Assembly: GCF_037975245.1 (NCBI RefSeq)
Contig: NC_092570.1
Location: 12,749,001 to 12,813,000 of the forward strand
Origin: Apostichopus japonicus
Lineage: Eukaryota; Echinodermata; Holothuroidea; Aspidochirotida; Stichopodidae
Direction: 5' to 3'
DNA: 64,000 nt
In this document: one piece after another, positions 1 through 12,303 of the stretch
Layout of the letters: each line of letters begins with the position of its first letter
How positions within the stretch are numbered: position 1 is the stretch's first letter
Notes under the pieces: generated by a model
The model's database searches: none
Seen by the model: the letters and a program-made list of their open reading frames with translations, nothing else
What the model was told of the DNA's origin: nothing
Translations under genes and position numbers: made by a program

Positions 1-198
1 ACCTATTTGTTCTCCGTTTATCTGCAAATTAGCAAGGCCCGGAAAGGGTCATTTCCTGCAATCTAGGGAGTAACTTTACTCAAAAATTTTCTGTACGCTC
101 CGCGCCAACCTGTGGTGGCGCTCCGCTTAGATAGTGTCGAAAGCGCCCCTACAGACCATTCTTGCCCCCTCTGACCAATACCCCTAGCTCCGCCACTG
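1..198. mobile_element. Right end of a hAT-like element, cut by the window edge
   Basis: The segment ends at 198 with CTAGCTCCGCCACTG, the reverse complement of the hAT-style terminus CAGTGGCGGAGCTAG. The same terminus type bounds elements with proven 8-bp duplications later in the window. About 60 bp inside the end is a GC-rich module (about 95-137) that recurs near the ends of other elements here. The left end and its duplication are outside the window, so the 8-bp candidate CCCTTATT after 198 cannot be tested. Confidence 0.55.
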
Positions 199-515
199 CC
201 CTTATTACACTCAAAAACGTCTTTGCGAGTACACTACGAGTAATAGCTATTCTCTTAAAACACCATCGAATGTACAAATTACAATGTTTTTACAGACTTT
301 TACGTGCAATCTGAGAAATTGCAGGCTTGAGACCCATATTTTAGGGCCAGGTATTCGCAGCATAAAACACTCGGGAAGTGCTGTTTCCGGCCATTTGGGG
401 GTTTGAAAAAACCCAAAATTTTCTTGCACGCTCCGCGCCAACCGATGGTGGCGCTCCGCTTAGATAGTCTCCACACATTAGCCCCCCCAATAATTTTTCC
501 GTTCCGCCGCGCCTG
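199..515. mobile_element. Second hAT-like right end enclosing the first
   Basis: A second terminus of the same polarity, CGTTCCGCCGCGCCTG, ends at 515, preceded by a C-rich stretch. The GC-rich module recurs at about 429-470, preceded by a fragment related to sequence at 27.5 and 52.6 kb. Two right-type ends in succession suggest nested insertions whose left ends lie before the window. No coding potential is visible. Confidence 0.4.
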
Positions 516-2027
516 CCATATACCATGTAGCCTTTGAAAAGAATCCATGACTTTTACCATGGGAAATCATGTGTTCAAGGTTTTCAGGCCTGGCAAATGT
601 TTTCAAACGTACTCGCTATTTGGCGACCGTAACTAAAAGTCTACACGCCAAAACGCAAAATTCACTCGACGCTTTGACTGCTGTTCAAATCTAAATAGTA
701 CAGATCTACGACATCTATACTTTCTATGAACAAAATGTTAGGCACTTAGGCAGATACATGGTGATACGTAATTGCACATTGGCAAATTATGTTTCTGTGC
801 AAAAGTACGTGTTGATCAAAGTAAAACATGTCGCAGAATAAGCAGCTAGGCCAACGGTAGTGTCTCAAACAAATAAATTAAATCATCTGCAAAAATGCCT
901 ACGAAGATAGCTTTGCTTCTGTAACATTAGGGCTCCCCTAAAGTATACACTATAGGAAAATACTAGACACTTTGCTAAAGGCGTGCGCGAGTCTTTAAGC
1001 CTATACAGTACCTCACTGCTACTTTGAACCGGTACTCGCTCGATTAGCGCGATTCGCACATGTTCCAAATTATTTATCTATCTTTTAGCTGCAGATTGGT
1101 GCGCGAAAAATATCGCTATTACTCCATGACACTGTCTTAATCAAAGCGATCTTTTACGCAATGAAAATTTAAGGTTTGAAAGAGCATCTTTCTTCCAAAA
1201 AATCCTTGCAGTTATAACACCAAACTTGTCTCAAAACTCCTTAAATTGTTGTACATTTTGCGAATTATGACGGATGGCATGTAGGAAAATAAATATTTAG
1301 GAGATGTTTTACCACCTTAAGTGTATTGGTATTCTGACTGGTATTCTTTAACGTTGTTGTGTCAACGAAACGAACCAAATTTTTAAGCCCACCGTTGCTG
1401 ACCTAGGCTACATAAAATAGTCCATAGGCCTAACCAGGTTTGTTCGAGTTTTCTCACAATCATTAACGTTAAGAAAGTTGAACGCTACTATAAAGGGATA
1501 GCTATGCAGAAACTGGTGGAAGAGACTACACAACTCGAGACCAACAGCCGATCCAGACACAGCCCGTGAACTCACTACCAAACTAAGACCGTTTTACACA
1601 ATTATTTCACATTGAGATTGGTCATTGTCACGAATCTAACCAGGTGATAGTTGAGTTTCGTAAACGGTGCCTGGTAATATTCCCAACGTAACGACATCCG
1701 ACCCTGAAGATTTTATTTTGCAGTGAATCTCGACAATTGCGAAATACGGCAGAAATATCCCAATAGCACCGCTGTTTGTACAAAGAGTACACCTTTTTGC
1801 ATGCAATGTATGATACTTTCGCTACATACATTGTGTGCTCCGGAGTATGCACCGGAGCGACGTGCTGAAGGCAATGGAGATTTTTGCACGAGTCTTGATT
1901 GGATTCTATGGATGCACATAAGCTTATTTCCAATTGCCAACAGCCTCACATTCTCATGAGGCGTAACGCACATGTTATCGAAAAGGCTGGTCGGTGGGAG
2001 ACACGGTAGATTATGAAACAGGTTTTC
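516..2027. other. No gene seen
   Basis: AT-rich sequence with only short ORFs lacking recognisable domains or codon structure. It may contain the promoter and a 5' noncoding exon of the downstream Ig-type gene, but no exon can be placed by eye. Confidence 0.5.
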
Positions 2028-2270
2028 ACAATTTGGCTTCTGGTGACTTTAAATGACCTTTCACCTCCACAAAAAAAGGCTTCTTGTACTGAACGTGTCA
2101 CAACTACAAATTAAATATGAAATTGGTCCAAGCTTCCCTTCTTGAGATATCGTGTTTACAATGTTTTCACTTTTTGACCCCCGGACCCCAAATGAACTTT
2201 AACCTCCACAAACAACAATACCCTTCTTGTACCTAATGTGGTCCTTCTTGAGATATCGTGTTTAAAAGCA
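2028..2270 (-). repeat. Dispersed repeat with nuclear-receptor-like half-sites
   Basis: Two diverged tandem sub-blocks carry GACCTTTCACCTCCAC or a close variant followed by TTCTTGAGATATCGTGTTTA. The reverse complement resembles the repeat at about 44.69-44.90 kb (GGTGGAGGTCAAAGGTCATTT, then ACATGATATCTCA). This is therefore an interspersed family, in opposite orientation at the two sites. Its origin (SINE, MITE or LINE 3' fragment) is unknown. Confidence 0.55.
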
Positions 2271-2779
2271 AGGAGTCACACACACGCACACACATACTCA
2301 TCCGCCTGCATGACTGCATAGGTTACGATTATCTTCGAATCAAAAAACGGGTCTAAGAGCAGGGAAATTGTATCTGGCAATTTCAGGCCTATATATAGAA
2401 CTGCGTATATACGTTATCCTCGGTGCAAGAAAGTCATAATGGTTCATTGCATCTTTGACATACAACTCAGAAATTAAGTTATTGTTTAACATGCTTCACT
2501 GACAGTGACCTACAGAAATTTCATTATAAACTCGCGCTTGCAATCTTTCAGATTCATTCAGCCTTGTTTGCCTAACGTATAAACGTTAGGGGAAGTCAAA
2601 ACAGTTCTGCGTGGACCTGTACAAACGTGAATAGCTTAACGACTTCTTACTTTCCTGTAGCGTTGAGCATAACCACCGCACATGTGTACAGTATATGCCA
2701 GTTTCAAGTGAATGGAAAACTATCGCAAACTTAACATCGTTTTTTCTTTTTCATGCAGCCCGACGTCAAAGTTTCCAGG

Positions 2780-4324
2780 ATGGATGTCACTGTGTTTGCA
2801 TTAGTTTCATGTTATTTTATAGCCTTATTTACTACAGCAGAGTGCGTTGTTTTCCAAATAAACGACTATGACTTAAACAGAGTCGTACTGGTTGGTGAAT
2901 CAGATATCGTGATGACATGTTCTGCTCCTGAGTTGAATGATCCTCAATTTGTAATCAGCCATCAATCAAACATAATCATCGACGGTCAAGACAATTTCAT
3001 GATAACTACGTTGAATAAGTCTATAGAGGTGAGGATTACACAAGTACAGGCATTCCACGGTGGAATATACCAGTGTTTGGTGACTGGTGATGGCTCTATG
3101 ACTTTGACAAACCTGACATTGGATGTCCGATCTGGGGCTGGAAACTTCTGTCCACAAAGCAGTGAAACATTAAATGTGAATGAAGGTGAAAGATTGACTT
3201 TATTTTGTTACTTTCTGTGGAGTGCCGATATAGGTGATTTCACATCATTTGACTTCATATGGCAAGAAAAGATTGAACCTAATCCCGTTCCTTTAAATAA
3301 TTCTACAGTTACTCAAAGTTCAAGTTTTATTAAAGGTATAGTAATAGCTGTTGTTGGTCCATTCAGTGCTGATGACGATGACACAGTATACGAGTGTTCA
3401 CACCTCATACCAAGCATTAGTGGAAATCCACCATGTTCTGTTGGACCCGTTAATGTAAAGTCAAGGCCAACTGACCCTACATCTCAAACTCCAACCCAGC
3501 AACCAGTGACCGTTCCAGCAACATCAACACCGATAAGATTATCCACAAAAGCATCGTCTCCTTCTACAACCACTACCTATCAGAGGACGTTAAATGTAAC
3601 CATCGAACCTGGGGAAAACACACCAACGTCATCATCATCACCACCACCAACATCACCATCAACATCATCATTGGTAGGGAAGGATATTAGTACTGAAGAA
3701 TCAATGACAACCACCTCAGTTCCAGAGAACTCGTCAATTATAATTATTATTTTATCATGTGTCGCTGTGATCATCCTCGTCACTTTCATCGCTATTCTAT
3801 TATGTCTAGTGTTCTTATGTAACGGAAAATCTAAAAAAAGAGATAAAGAGAAGAGTGATATAGAACTGACGAGACATCCTGCATCTCATTCAAATCATGG
3901 TTATCTTGAACCTCAGACTGTAACTGGAAGTTCATCTGGTAATGACAGCTCTGCTACCGGTAGTTCCTCCATGACGGGTCGTGTTTATGATAATAGTAGG
4001 AAAGAACAACTCCAGGCGAATGAGTATCAGTTAAACGACAGTGAGGACCAATACAATGACGTATCGCATGGTAATGCTCAATCCAAAGTAGGCCGAGACT
4101 ACGATGAACCAGCAAAGTCGACTAATGATGCAATGATGTTGTACGGGAAGGTGAATAAACCAAGAAAGGATGAAAGCGACGAAGAAAGCGATGAGGACCT
4201 CGACGTGGGGTATGATCCTCGTAAAAGTGGTATAAACGTACTGCCACTCTATGGAGTAGTAAATAAAAGCAGACCTTTAGCCAGATCTAAAGAACTGGAC
4301 GAGGCAGATGCGGGTCTGTACTAG
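2780..4324 (+). CDS. Ig-superfamily transmembrane receptor with tyrosine-rich tail
   Basis: Predicted type I cell-surface receptor of 514 residues. A pyrimidine-rich acceptor ends at 2756, so the coding exon starts at 2757. The ATG at 2780 is preferred over the one at 2753 because the latter lies in the intron and the former opens directly into a signal peptide (MDVTVFALVSCYFIALF). Two Ig-like folds follow, with Cys pairs in VMTC/YQC and LFC/YEC. Then comes a Ser/Thr/Pro-rich mucin-like stalk (about 230-317), a hydrophobic helix (about 319-347) and a basic stop-transfer. The long tail holds nine tyrosines, including VYDNS (YxN, Grb2-type), DYDEP (YxxP, Crk-type), EYQLN, QYNDV and a repeated LYGxVNK. 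A polyA signal lies at 4965. Two Ig domains in one exon is unusual. The ligand and orthologue are not recognised; adhesion or immune signalling is inference. Confidence 0.85.
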   Translation: MDVTVFALVSCYFIALFTTAECVVFQINDYDLNRVVLVGESDIVMTCSAPELNDPQFVISHQSNIIIDGQDNFMITTLNKSIEVRITQVQAFHGGIYQCLVTGDGSMTLTNLTLDVRSGAGNFCPQSSETLNVNEGERLTLFCYFLWSADIGDFTSFDFIWQEKIEPNPVPLNNSTVTQSSSFIKGIVIAVVGPFSADDDDTVYECSHLIPSISGNPPCSVGPVNVKSRPTDPTSQTPTQQPVTVPATSTPIRLSTKASSPSTTTTYQRTLNVTIEPGENTPTSSSSPPPTSPSTSSLVGKDISTEESMTTTSVPENSSIIIIILSCVAVIILVTFIAILLCLVFLCNGKSKKRDKEKSDIELTRHPASHSNHGYLEPQTVTGSSSGNDSSATGSSSMTGRVYDNSRKEQLQANEYQLNDSEDQYNDVSHGNAQSKVGRDYDEPAKSTNDAMMLYGKVNKPRKDESDEESDEDLDVGYDPRKSGINVLPLYGVVNKSRPLARSKELDEADAGLY

Positions 4325-6879
4325 ACAATGTACTCAAGAAAATTGTGAAATTGTGATTTCGGACAAATTTGCAGCAAAATCGGGGACATATAGATGGACC
4401 ATTTAATTGATACATCGAAGGATATCAAACAAAATCAAGTTTTTTTTATAGATCATTAGTTGGTTAATAACCGTTACGTTATGATGTAACATAGTCAGTT
4501 ATATTAGTTGATTGAGTAAGAAGCTAAGGTTCCTTGTCTGTGTAATGTTACTCAATATAAGCCTAAACCATACTACCATATATAGTCCTTATAGTGTATA
4601 CATGGATATAGCGACATAACGTTTACACTCGGTGCTATTTTCGGTAACAAGGAAGTCATTGCATATATCAACTTGGTGTTTGCCACCAAACTACAGCTTT
4701 TTGACACTAAACACACTGGTTGGTATAATAACCAATGGCTATACCCATGTCAATGAAAGGACTGCACCAGGCGTGAGCTATTCAGTGTTCCACTTGGATA
4801 GTTCACAATTTACACAAAATCTCTGTTTTGACGACTTGTCTTACATTTCTAAGTTTCAATTCGTTATCGAATTTGTGACCTTTGTATCACGAAAGCCGTT
4901 TATCTTTATTCATTTCTGCTTCTGTCGTTCTTTTAGGAATTAGAAACTGCATGACCAATTTAGAAATAAATGCTTTTAACGCTAAACAACGGTTGGGGTT
5001 GAAATGAACTGAGAATTCATACTTTGGCTCTAATGTATAATGATTTTGTAATAGTTTTCAATAAGTTATGCACAGTAGGTCATAGATTATTCACTGCTAT
5101 GAGTAATTTATCCCTTGCAATACGTGTTGACTATTCTGTACAGGAACGCCTCGTTAAAGTTATTGCACCTAAAATGCTAGGAAGCTATATAATGGTCACT
5201 TAGATTACAGTTCAAGAAACACGTCAGTGACACTGTGAAGGTTTTTACATTTTGTAAAATATTAATTGTCTCTTTTATCTTTTCTTTTCGACATATTTGG
5301 GAATAATTCAGAGCGAGTCAGTAACTATATTGAAGCCGGCACTTTTTGACAACAATTGATATTAGAGCGCGTGTAAATTGATTAAACATATACAAATATC
5401 ATACAGCAAACTCTGGATTATTAGGACTCGTCATGGCCGAAGGTTATATCGATGTACCAAGAAATCCATATAGTCTAGTTTCCCATGATACAGTGTTGTA
5501 GGACGAGTACAACACCACGGGTACCAGTAAAAGTCTAAATCTCATTGGTATGAGTACCGAGTATGCGTGAAAGGCTATAAGCATGGCTATTGTATTTAAT
5601 GTCACACTAGCATGTTTATACTGTGTTCATTTCCAAACGCGTCAGTCACGTGTTCGAGTACAAAACCGCTGAGAGCCATTATGAGTACATGTAAATATGC
5701 TAGAAATATGCTAGAATAAAAGTACAGGTAAATGGCTCACTATACAAGTCTGGTATACTGTATAGTTAACAAGTTGAAATTCACAGTGCGCAGTGTAATG
5801 TATATACGGTATTATACATAAGGATTTCATCTTCTGTGTACTTCTCCTATCCTACCAACACTGCATTAATCCTCTCCTTTGATTTCACTAAGTTTGCTCT
5901 CTCTTTCATTTGTCACATTTATAGCTGTTTGTCTAAAACCCGACTCGTTTAAATGTATCCTTTTCTGCACAGTTAAGACACTGATAAAGATCTTACCAGG
6001 ATCCAAACGTCGTGCCCTCTAATTATACTATAAGTATGATAATCAATGTATGGAATATCGGATCTGGTCAATAGAGCCACATATTCCCGGATTTACTGTA
6101 TAATAATCTTCTCTTTTTATGCACATGCATGTGCTTCGTCCTCTAACAAGTGCCGGATTTATCTTGTTATAGAGGCTGTGGGTCATATATAAGAGGGGCT
6201 TTGTATTAACATTATAAGCTGGGTTCGCAGGTAATGTTTGTCAGATAGAGTGATGTATGGGCAGTGCATGGGGTCAAATGTAAAAATATCTCATTCGATT
6301 GTATTGTAACCTTTTAACTTTCTTTAAAAAAATGTAAAGATATTTGGTGAAAGTTTTCAAATAAGTGATTTTTTCATATAGTCACACCTCTTTTGGTTCT
6401 CACTTTGTGGCCCCTGGTTTGGGGGCCCTGGGCCAAGGTCCATCTGCCCGAATGGTAAATGTGGTCCTGCGCCATATGATATAAGGATACAACATTTTCA
6501 ATTGAACTTGTAACATTCCTTTTTTCTATCACGTTTTTTTTTTTATCATGGGTAATTTGCATATATATACATATATATACACTACTATGCTTACTCAGAC
6601 AAGAATGGTCGTTAAGTTATAATGGCCCAAATGTTATTCGGATCGTGTTATAAACATAATAGACGTGAACGACAAATATAATACTTAAAAATGCAAGTGC
6701 CAAATATATGTATCAAAATGTCTTGGTATTGTATGTGTTTGTGTGCGAATACCCCTATTCCGCTACACTCTGTATCCCCCACTTCATTGGCTCACCACCC
6801 CCCCCCCCCTTCAACAGCCCACTCCCCCCCCCCCCAACGCTACATTTTACATGGACGCTAACGTTATATATAACTCGTT
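4325..6879. other. 3' UTR of the Ig gene, then no gene seen
   Basis: The first roughly 650 bases are probably 3' UTR; AATAAA is at 4965-4970. Beyond it the sequence is AT-rich, with short C-tracts near 6800-6835. ORFs at 4632-4943 and 6708-7061 show no domain and are treated as chance. Confidence 0.5.
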
Positions 6880-7424
6880 TCCTAAACGGGAAGGAGGGAG
6901 CAACGCTTGGTAAATGCAATGCCAGATATTCCTCAAGATCTGACTCAAGTTCTTCAGCAGAAGATACCCCAAGATTGGAGAAAGAATCGAGGAATTTGGG
7001 CTTAAATTCCAGCAGCATCCAGCAGGTTTGTTTTCCTTTGCAAAAGAAGGAAGAGTTGTAGTCGTTGCCTGTGAAGGCAATTGCTATATAGCATAATGGG
7101 TAAAAGTGTCAATAAAGCCAGATATACAATCTGTGATCGCAAATTTACTAAGCAGAACAAGATCATTGATATGTCATTGCTACCGTGCACCATGCCAACA
7201 GACTCTTAAGCTACACATTCTTAGATCAAACTTCATTGCTAGAGAATGGCGCTCAGCGATCGTAAGTAGTTATAAGGCTGGAAACATTGATGACAATAGA
7301 TGGACGAATCACTAGAGCTGATATGGCCGAGAAGGTTATGCCTGATTATGTGCAAGAACTGTTGCTAGATAATGATTGTGAAGACTTTCTAGGCGACAGT
7401 GATGATAACGATTCAGAAGATTAA
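6880..7424 (+). pseudogene. Degenerate coding remnant, unknown family
   Basis: Protein-like segments appear in changing + frames. One covers about 7096-7200 (starting MGKSVNKARYTICDRK). The next, about 7180-7290, reads LKLHILRSNFIAREWRSAI. A third, about 7332-7424, is an acidic end (MAEKVMPDYVQELL and then a D/E/S-rich terminus with TAA). Frame changes and stops separate them, so this is a decayed gene. The ILRxNFxAREWR-type stretch recalls uncharacterised, often mobile-element-linked, multi-copy genes of marine animals. That is from memory of a pattern, not a match. A family search of the joined frames would decide. Confidence 0.35.
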
Positions 7425-7619
7425 TTAAGCATAATTGTTATGTACTTCAAAGAAAAAGACTTTTCAATTTGTCCCAAGTTAGAGTATTTGTATCCTATTT
7501 GAACTAAAGTTTTTATACACAAGTCAATGTAAAACTTGAAAACATTTCTGTAACGTCATCACAAATTGGTACCAAACTCACCCTACAGTGGTCCTATATG
7601 GACAAAAGTAGTGTTAAAA

Positions 7620-7960
7620 TGAAAATTCTGGTTTAGAAAAACCACATTTTATCCTATTTGTGTGTAAATGTAACTTATGGTATTTTGTCCTTAAAAAATG
7701 GACCTCCCCCCGCAAAAAATCCTTTTCGGGGGATGCGTTCAGGATTTGGGCTTTTAATCTAACATATTCTTATTCCTTATGAAATTCTGGTCTAGAAAAA
7801 CCACATTTTATCCTATTTGTGTGTAAATGTAACTTATGGTATTTTTTCCTTACAAATGGACCCCCCCCCCCCGAAAGGACCCCCCTTTTCTGCGGGTGCA
7901 GGATTTGACCTTTTTACCCAATATGTTCTTATTCCTTATGAATTTCTGGTCTAGAATAAC
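7620..7960 (+). repeat. Tandem repeat of about 160 bp, two full copies plus a start
   Basis: Copies begin at about 7620, 7780 and 7939 with AAATTCTGGTCTAGAA or a close variant. They share an internal block ending TAACTTATGGTATTTT, then a C-rich tract. Copies differ mainly in the length of the homopolymeric C and A runs. Confidence 0.8.
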
Positions 7961-10900
7961 ATGGGTTAAATCCTTCTTCCAGGTGATACCTAGCTCATTC
8001 ATAGTCTGGTCTATGTACTACAATCGCATTCAAATCAAGGTGATGATGCCACCCATCGCCATCCCATTTCTTCTTATTCTCTTTTTTTTCTGTCTCTATA
8101 AAGGCTATACAATTTCGCAATAATATATGAGCAAATCAGAATTCGAAATCAAATGAGTTCGTCTCCGGTATTTTTTTTACTTCTCCAAGCAGGCTAAATG
8201 TACCGTTAGAAATCAATACCCAAGCACAAAGTGTTACAAAGCCATCTTAATCGTTAGTATTCATAATACTAGTGCAGTGCACTGTAACACACTGCAAATT
8301 ACAGCGGTTCTTTCGAGTATAGATATAACAAGCACACATATGCAGGTCATATTTAGCACAAAGAGACACCGTGTTAAAAATACGTTTGTATTGTTTGGTA
8401 GTTTTGGGCAGTAACTTAACAGATAGTCATAGGCTATGTAAACAAATATCTATTCATTCCACGAAATAACTATTGATGCAGCTCAATAGACATGTCACAC
8501 CGTCATTCGTGTCATAACTATATGACGAATTGTTTATTCTCGTCAACAGTTGCAACGAAGATCCTTGAGTCGCTGTACTGGACAGTTTAACGTATAGTAT
8601 ACCGTAGCCACGAGGGGTGGGGGCACGGGGGCACGTGCCCCAATTTTCATTTTTATTCAAAATTTCTAGCTCAATTAATAGCAAAGGTAAGGTTATATAC
8701 ACGGATAAATCTGCTATCCCATTAACCAATAAACTACCAAACAACCGCCCAGTTTTTATCAGTTTTATGGTATAGGCCTACAATAGCCTGATCGACATCT
8801 TTAGTGACTTTTCGTTAAGAAAAAAAAACATCTATGGAACGCGAAATGGGAATAGTTGATAATCAGGCCGTTGTTACATTGATACTATGCAACTACTAAT
8901 AAGGGCGTTGTTATTAATTGTTTCTATTTTCGCGTTCCATGGGCATCGTCATGAATGTGTTAAGTATAGTTTGGGAACTCATAAATCAGCTAGGACATGC
9001 ATTTGAGAAATATTACAATTAAAAGGTTAGATCGTTCATGTCCTAAAGAATGTCCGTATTCATAAGCCATTATTGACCGAATGATAGGTGCTTGGAGAGT
9101 ATTCGGGTGAACATGAATTATACACTTACATTGCTTAGTACCAAAGTTATCTCACTCCGATACACTACAGACGACAATAAGTTAAGATACATTGATTCCC
9201 ACGAACATGAACTATACTAGCTAATACATAGTGGTGGACTGCATGCATATAATACAGTTCGAAGATACAGACAACACCGCCGAGGGGATATATTCTGGCA
9301 GAAGAGATAGTTCTATTTGCGTAACAATAAATAAATACTATTATTCAAAAATACATATTAGGTTAATAGTCATTAACAATAGCCCATTGATTTCATACAA
9401 ATAACAAGTTACATGATTTTTTTTCGTCTCTTTCGTCTAGATGTCTTTATGATGAAAAGTCTTTCTTTGTCATATTTAATAACGATAATTTACTAACTTT
9501 TAAATGAGTTGATGATAATTGAACACAAAATCACATCGTGTGTCGCTATCTATCACAGTCTAGCAAGAAATAACATTTGCTCTGATTTCGATGAGAAGTT
9601 TAAAAATCATTGTTTCGGAATAATTAAAACAAAAAAATCATACTTCGTAAAATTTGATTGCTTTATAATGCAAGTCAAACCATTGGAATATATGTAAATC
9701 AAATTCCATAATCTCTATATGGCTATAAATACGATATGATTCAGCTCTGAGTAATTCAATCCTTTAAGGTAAATGTCCTGCTTCTCTTATATTATCCATA
9801 CGAGATTATTGCAGGTATTGACTTATATTTTTTGGAGATTATGTTATACCTTTTCTTTGTAGCATCTCTCTTATTAACACCGATCAAAAATTTCAAAAGT
9901 ATCCTACCGTAAAATCAGTAAACATTGTTTTCCTTTATTTAACCTTTGACCTTGATAGCCTCACCAAGAGATCATGCCGTGAAGAGAAAACGTGATAAAA
10001 CAACATTGATTTTTCACACAACAAACACATTTGAACCATCTACGTGATATCAACTTAATACAGTGTCATGGGAAGAGAAATATACGGACGATGATATGAA
10101 ACACGAAATCGATAAATCTATACCTTACAACCAGATGTCGTTATTAATATATATGTAACGTATTAGGTATATATTGCTAACGAGCGAATACACTCACGAA
10201 ACAGACGACTTTATAGGCTATGATACAGAACAGGAGAGAATAGTGTTGTGCTTTCTGCGACGTGTAACTGATAATATAGGCTATGGCGTTTTCAGATGGT
10301 AGTAGAAAATAACAACATAAAAGGTATGTTTGGAGGAAAGTCTTTGTTTTTTTTTAATTCTTCACGGACAACTATCATCTGCATTTGAAATTATTTTGTT
10401 AAGTATAGCTTAGGCCTTACATTAGGCAAAATTAAGAAAAGAAACAACTTTAATTTTACTTCTTGAGAGGCACACCGCTGAAGAGGAATGGTCTATAAGC
10501 ACATAGAGATACATAGATATATAAATAGGGTAGATCGAATGTGCAGTCTATATATATATGCCTCTAAAAGATCACTAGGGTAAGGCTATCCATAAACGAG
10601 TTATAAATGGATTAATATAAACCATACCAAATATGATATATAAGCGAGAACATAGGTTCGTTTTTCTTACAAAATTGGCATCAAATTAGGGAATTTCATA
10701 CACTGCAATTGTTACTCCGTTTATTTTCTGAGTGTAAACACATAACTGACGCAGATCGTTAATGATAAAAGAAACTGCAGTGTCGGATACCGGGTTTCAG
10801 GGAAGATAGGGCCCGGGAGATAGCTAGGTATAAATACTAATTATATTACTAGTACTATATTACTATATACAGAAATAGCGGTGTAGGCTACACAAGAAAA

Positions 10901-11225
10901 CATTCAAAACAAGAAAAAAGTAAACAATTGCCCAAGCGCGAATCTTGCTACATTTTCTCACTATGTACCTTGTGTTGGGCAATATTAAATTAACTGACAT
11001 GTCAGGTAAATTTTAGTATACAAAAAGTGGATATAAGTCAATTTAAAGTTAGATTTCCTGTTATTCTTTCACTGTTTGCCTCAATTGTAGTTATTATTCT
11101 TGGTACAATCCGCGTCTATTGCCTAGTAAAACTGACAAAAAAATAAAAAAGTTAAGCAATAAACAATTGATCTGCTTAGCTAAAGGGGATTCGGATTTTA
11201 CAAATTGTATATTAACAACAGCTTA
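7961..11225. other. No gene seen; one spaced inverted repeat
   Basis: AT-rich noncoding sequence. ATGGAACGCGAAA at about 8833 is mirrored by TTTCGCGTTCCAT at about 8929, an arm pair about 95 bp apart without a flanking direct repeat. A fragment at about 8606-8640 resembles G-rich element ends elsewhere in the window but cannot be bounded. Confidence 0.45.
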
Positions 11226-11332
11226 GTCATACCAGGGAGGTGTAGGGGGTAGGGAGGTGTAGGGAGGTGTAGGGAGATGTAGGGAAGTGTAGGGAGGTGT
11301 CGGGAGGTGTAGGGAGGTGTGGGGTGTAACAG
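11226..11332 (+). repeat. Minisatellite, unit about GGTGTAGGGA
   Basis: About nine imperfect copies of a 10-bp unit GGTGTAGGGA with single-base changes (GATGTAGGGA, GGTGTCGGGA). The tract is strongly strand-asymmetric (G-rich on +). Confidence 0.85.
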
Positions 11333-12146
11333 CTCTCTAACACCTCCCGGATCAGATTTTTCCCCAGTTTTTCAGCACTGGGTAGTGTTGCACCGTCTTT
11401 TAAAATTGATCACGCCTGGTGATACTACAGCTATATGTGAGACTAACAGCGCATCATAACATTTAGCTGTAGCTCGCGGTACATTTCCTCTCATTAATTT
11501 TTGTTGCCATTATATTAATATCTAATTCGAAACAATACCAAGATTAAAGGTGCCAAAGCACATATATACAGCTCACGGATAAAGGACCTATATGTTAATA
11601 CTTATTTTAACTTCACAAAACCATGCATCTGTCGACTGAACAGTGAATTATAACTTTCATGCTTGAACGAAAACTGAACATCGTTGCATGATAGTGTTTT
11701 AATACAAATCGGAATAAAACATGAACCTCAGTTTCTCTGTTTTGATACAAGATAATAGTTTGTTTTGTATTGCCCGTAATGAAAAGAAAAGTCTCCTTTC
11801 AGAATACCCTATTCATTCTCGAAAAATTAAATCAGTTTTTTGCTAATGATATATATTACATGATGGCGATGGTTTGATCTCGGTCATAATAGTTGGTGTT
11901 ATTTATTTCTCATTTGGTACTTCTTTAAATTGGTTTCTCTTTTGTTAATTATTGAACTTTCAATACGGTAAGTAATATAACATTGAGTCGCAATAGTTTA
12001 TCTTGCTTACGTCATATTCGGTATATTATGACACCATATATGTTTCGGTGTTGTTTCCATCAAGTCGATCCGCCAAAATTATTATAATAACATCGTACTA
12101 AATCCGTTATTATTATTATTTTTTTCATTTTTTTTTTAATTTCTAG

Positions 12147-12303
12147 GACAAGCCCAATGCAGAAGTTGGAGGCTGAACCGAGGACATTAGCCAACTGACG
12201 CCACTTTTACAAAGAACTGTCCTTGAAACAGCAATAAAAACACGGAATAATTTAACATTTCTTTTTTTTTCACACGCTCTTCGTTATATATATACATGAC
12301 AAA
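12147..12303 (+). other. 5' UTR part of the PTB-gene exon
   Basis: A long pyrimidine tract and TTCTAG end at 12146, a strong splice acceptor with no coding frame until the ATG at 12304. The PTB gene therefore probably has an upstream noncoding exon. It was not located; the preceding 800 bases show nothing else. Confidence 0.6.

Noticed and set aside
4632-4943. 103-residue ORF after the Ig gene
   Set aside because: No domain, composition typical of random AT-rich sequence, and it lies within the expected 3' UTR before the polyA signal at 4965.
5483-5515. Short hairpin GTGTTGTA/TACAACAC as a fourth tiny insertion
   Set aside because: No 7-bp direct repeat flanks it and it lacks CA..TG ends.
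8833-8942. Spaced 13-bp inverted repeat as a microRNA-type hairpin
   Set aside because: Arms are only 13 bp with a loop of about 85 bases and no flanking direct repeat; insufficient for either a microRNA or an element.
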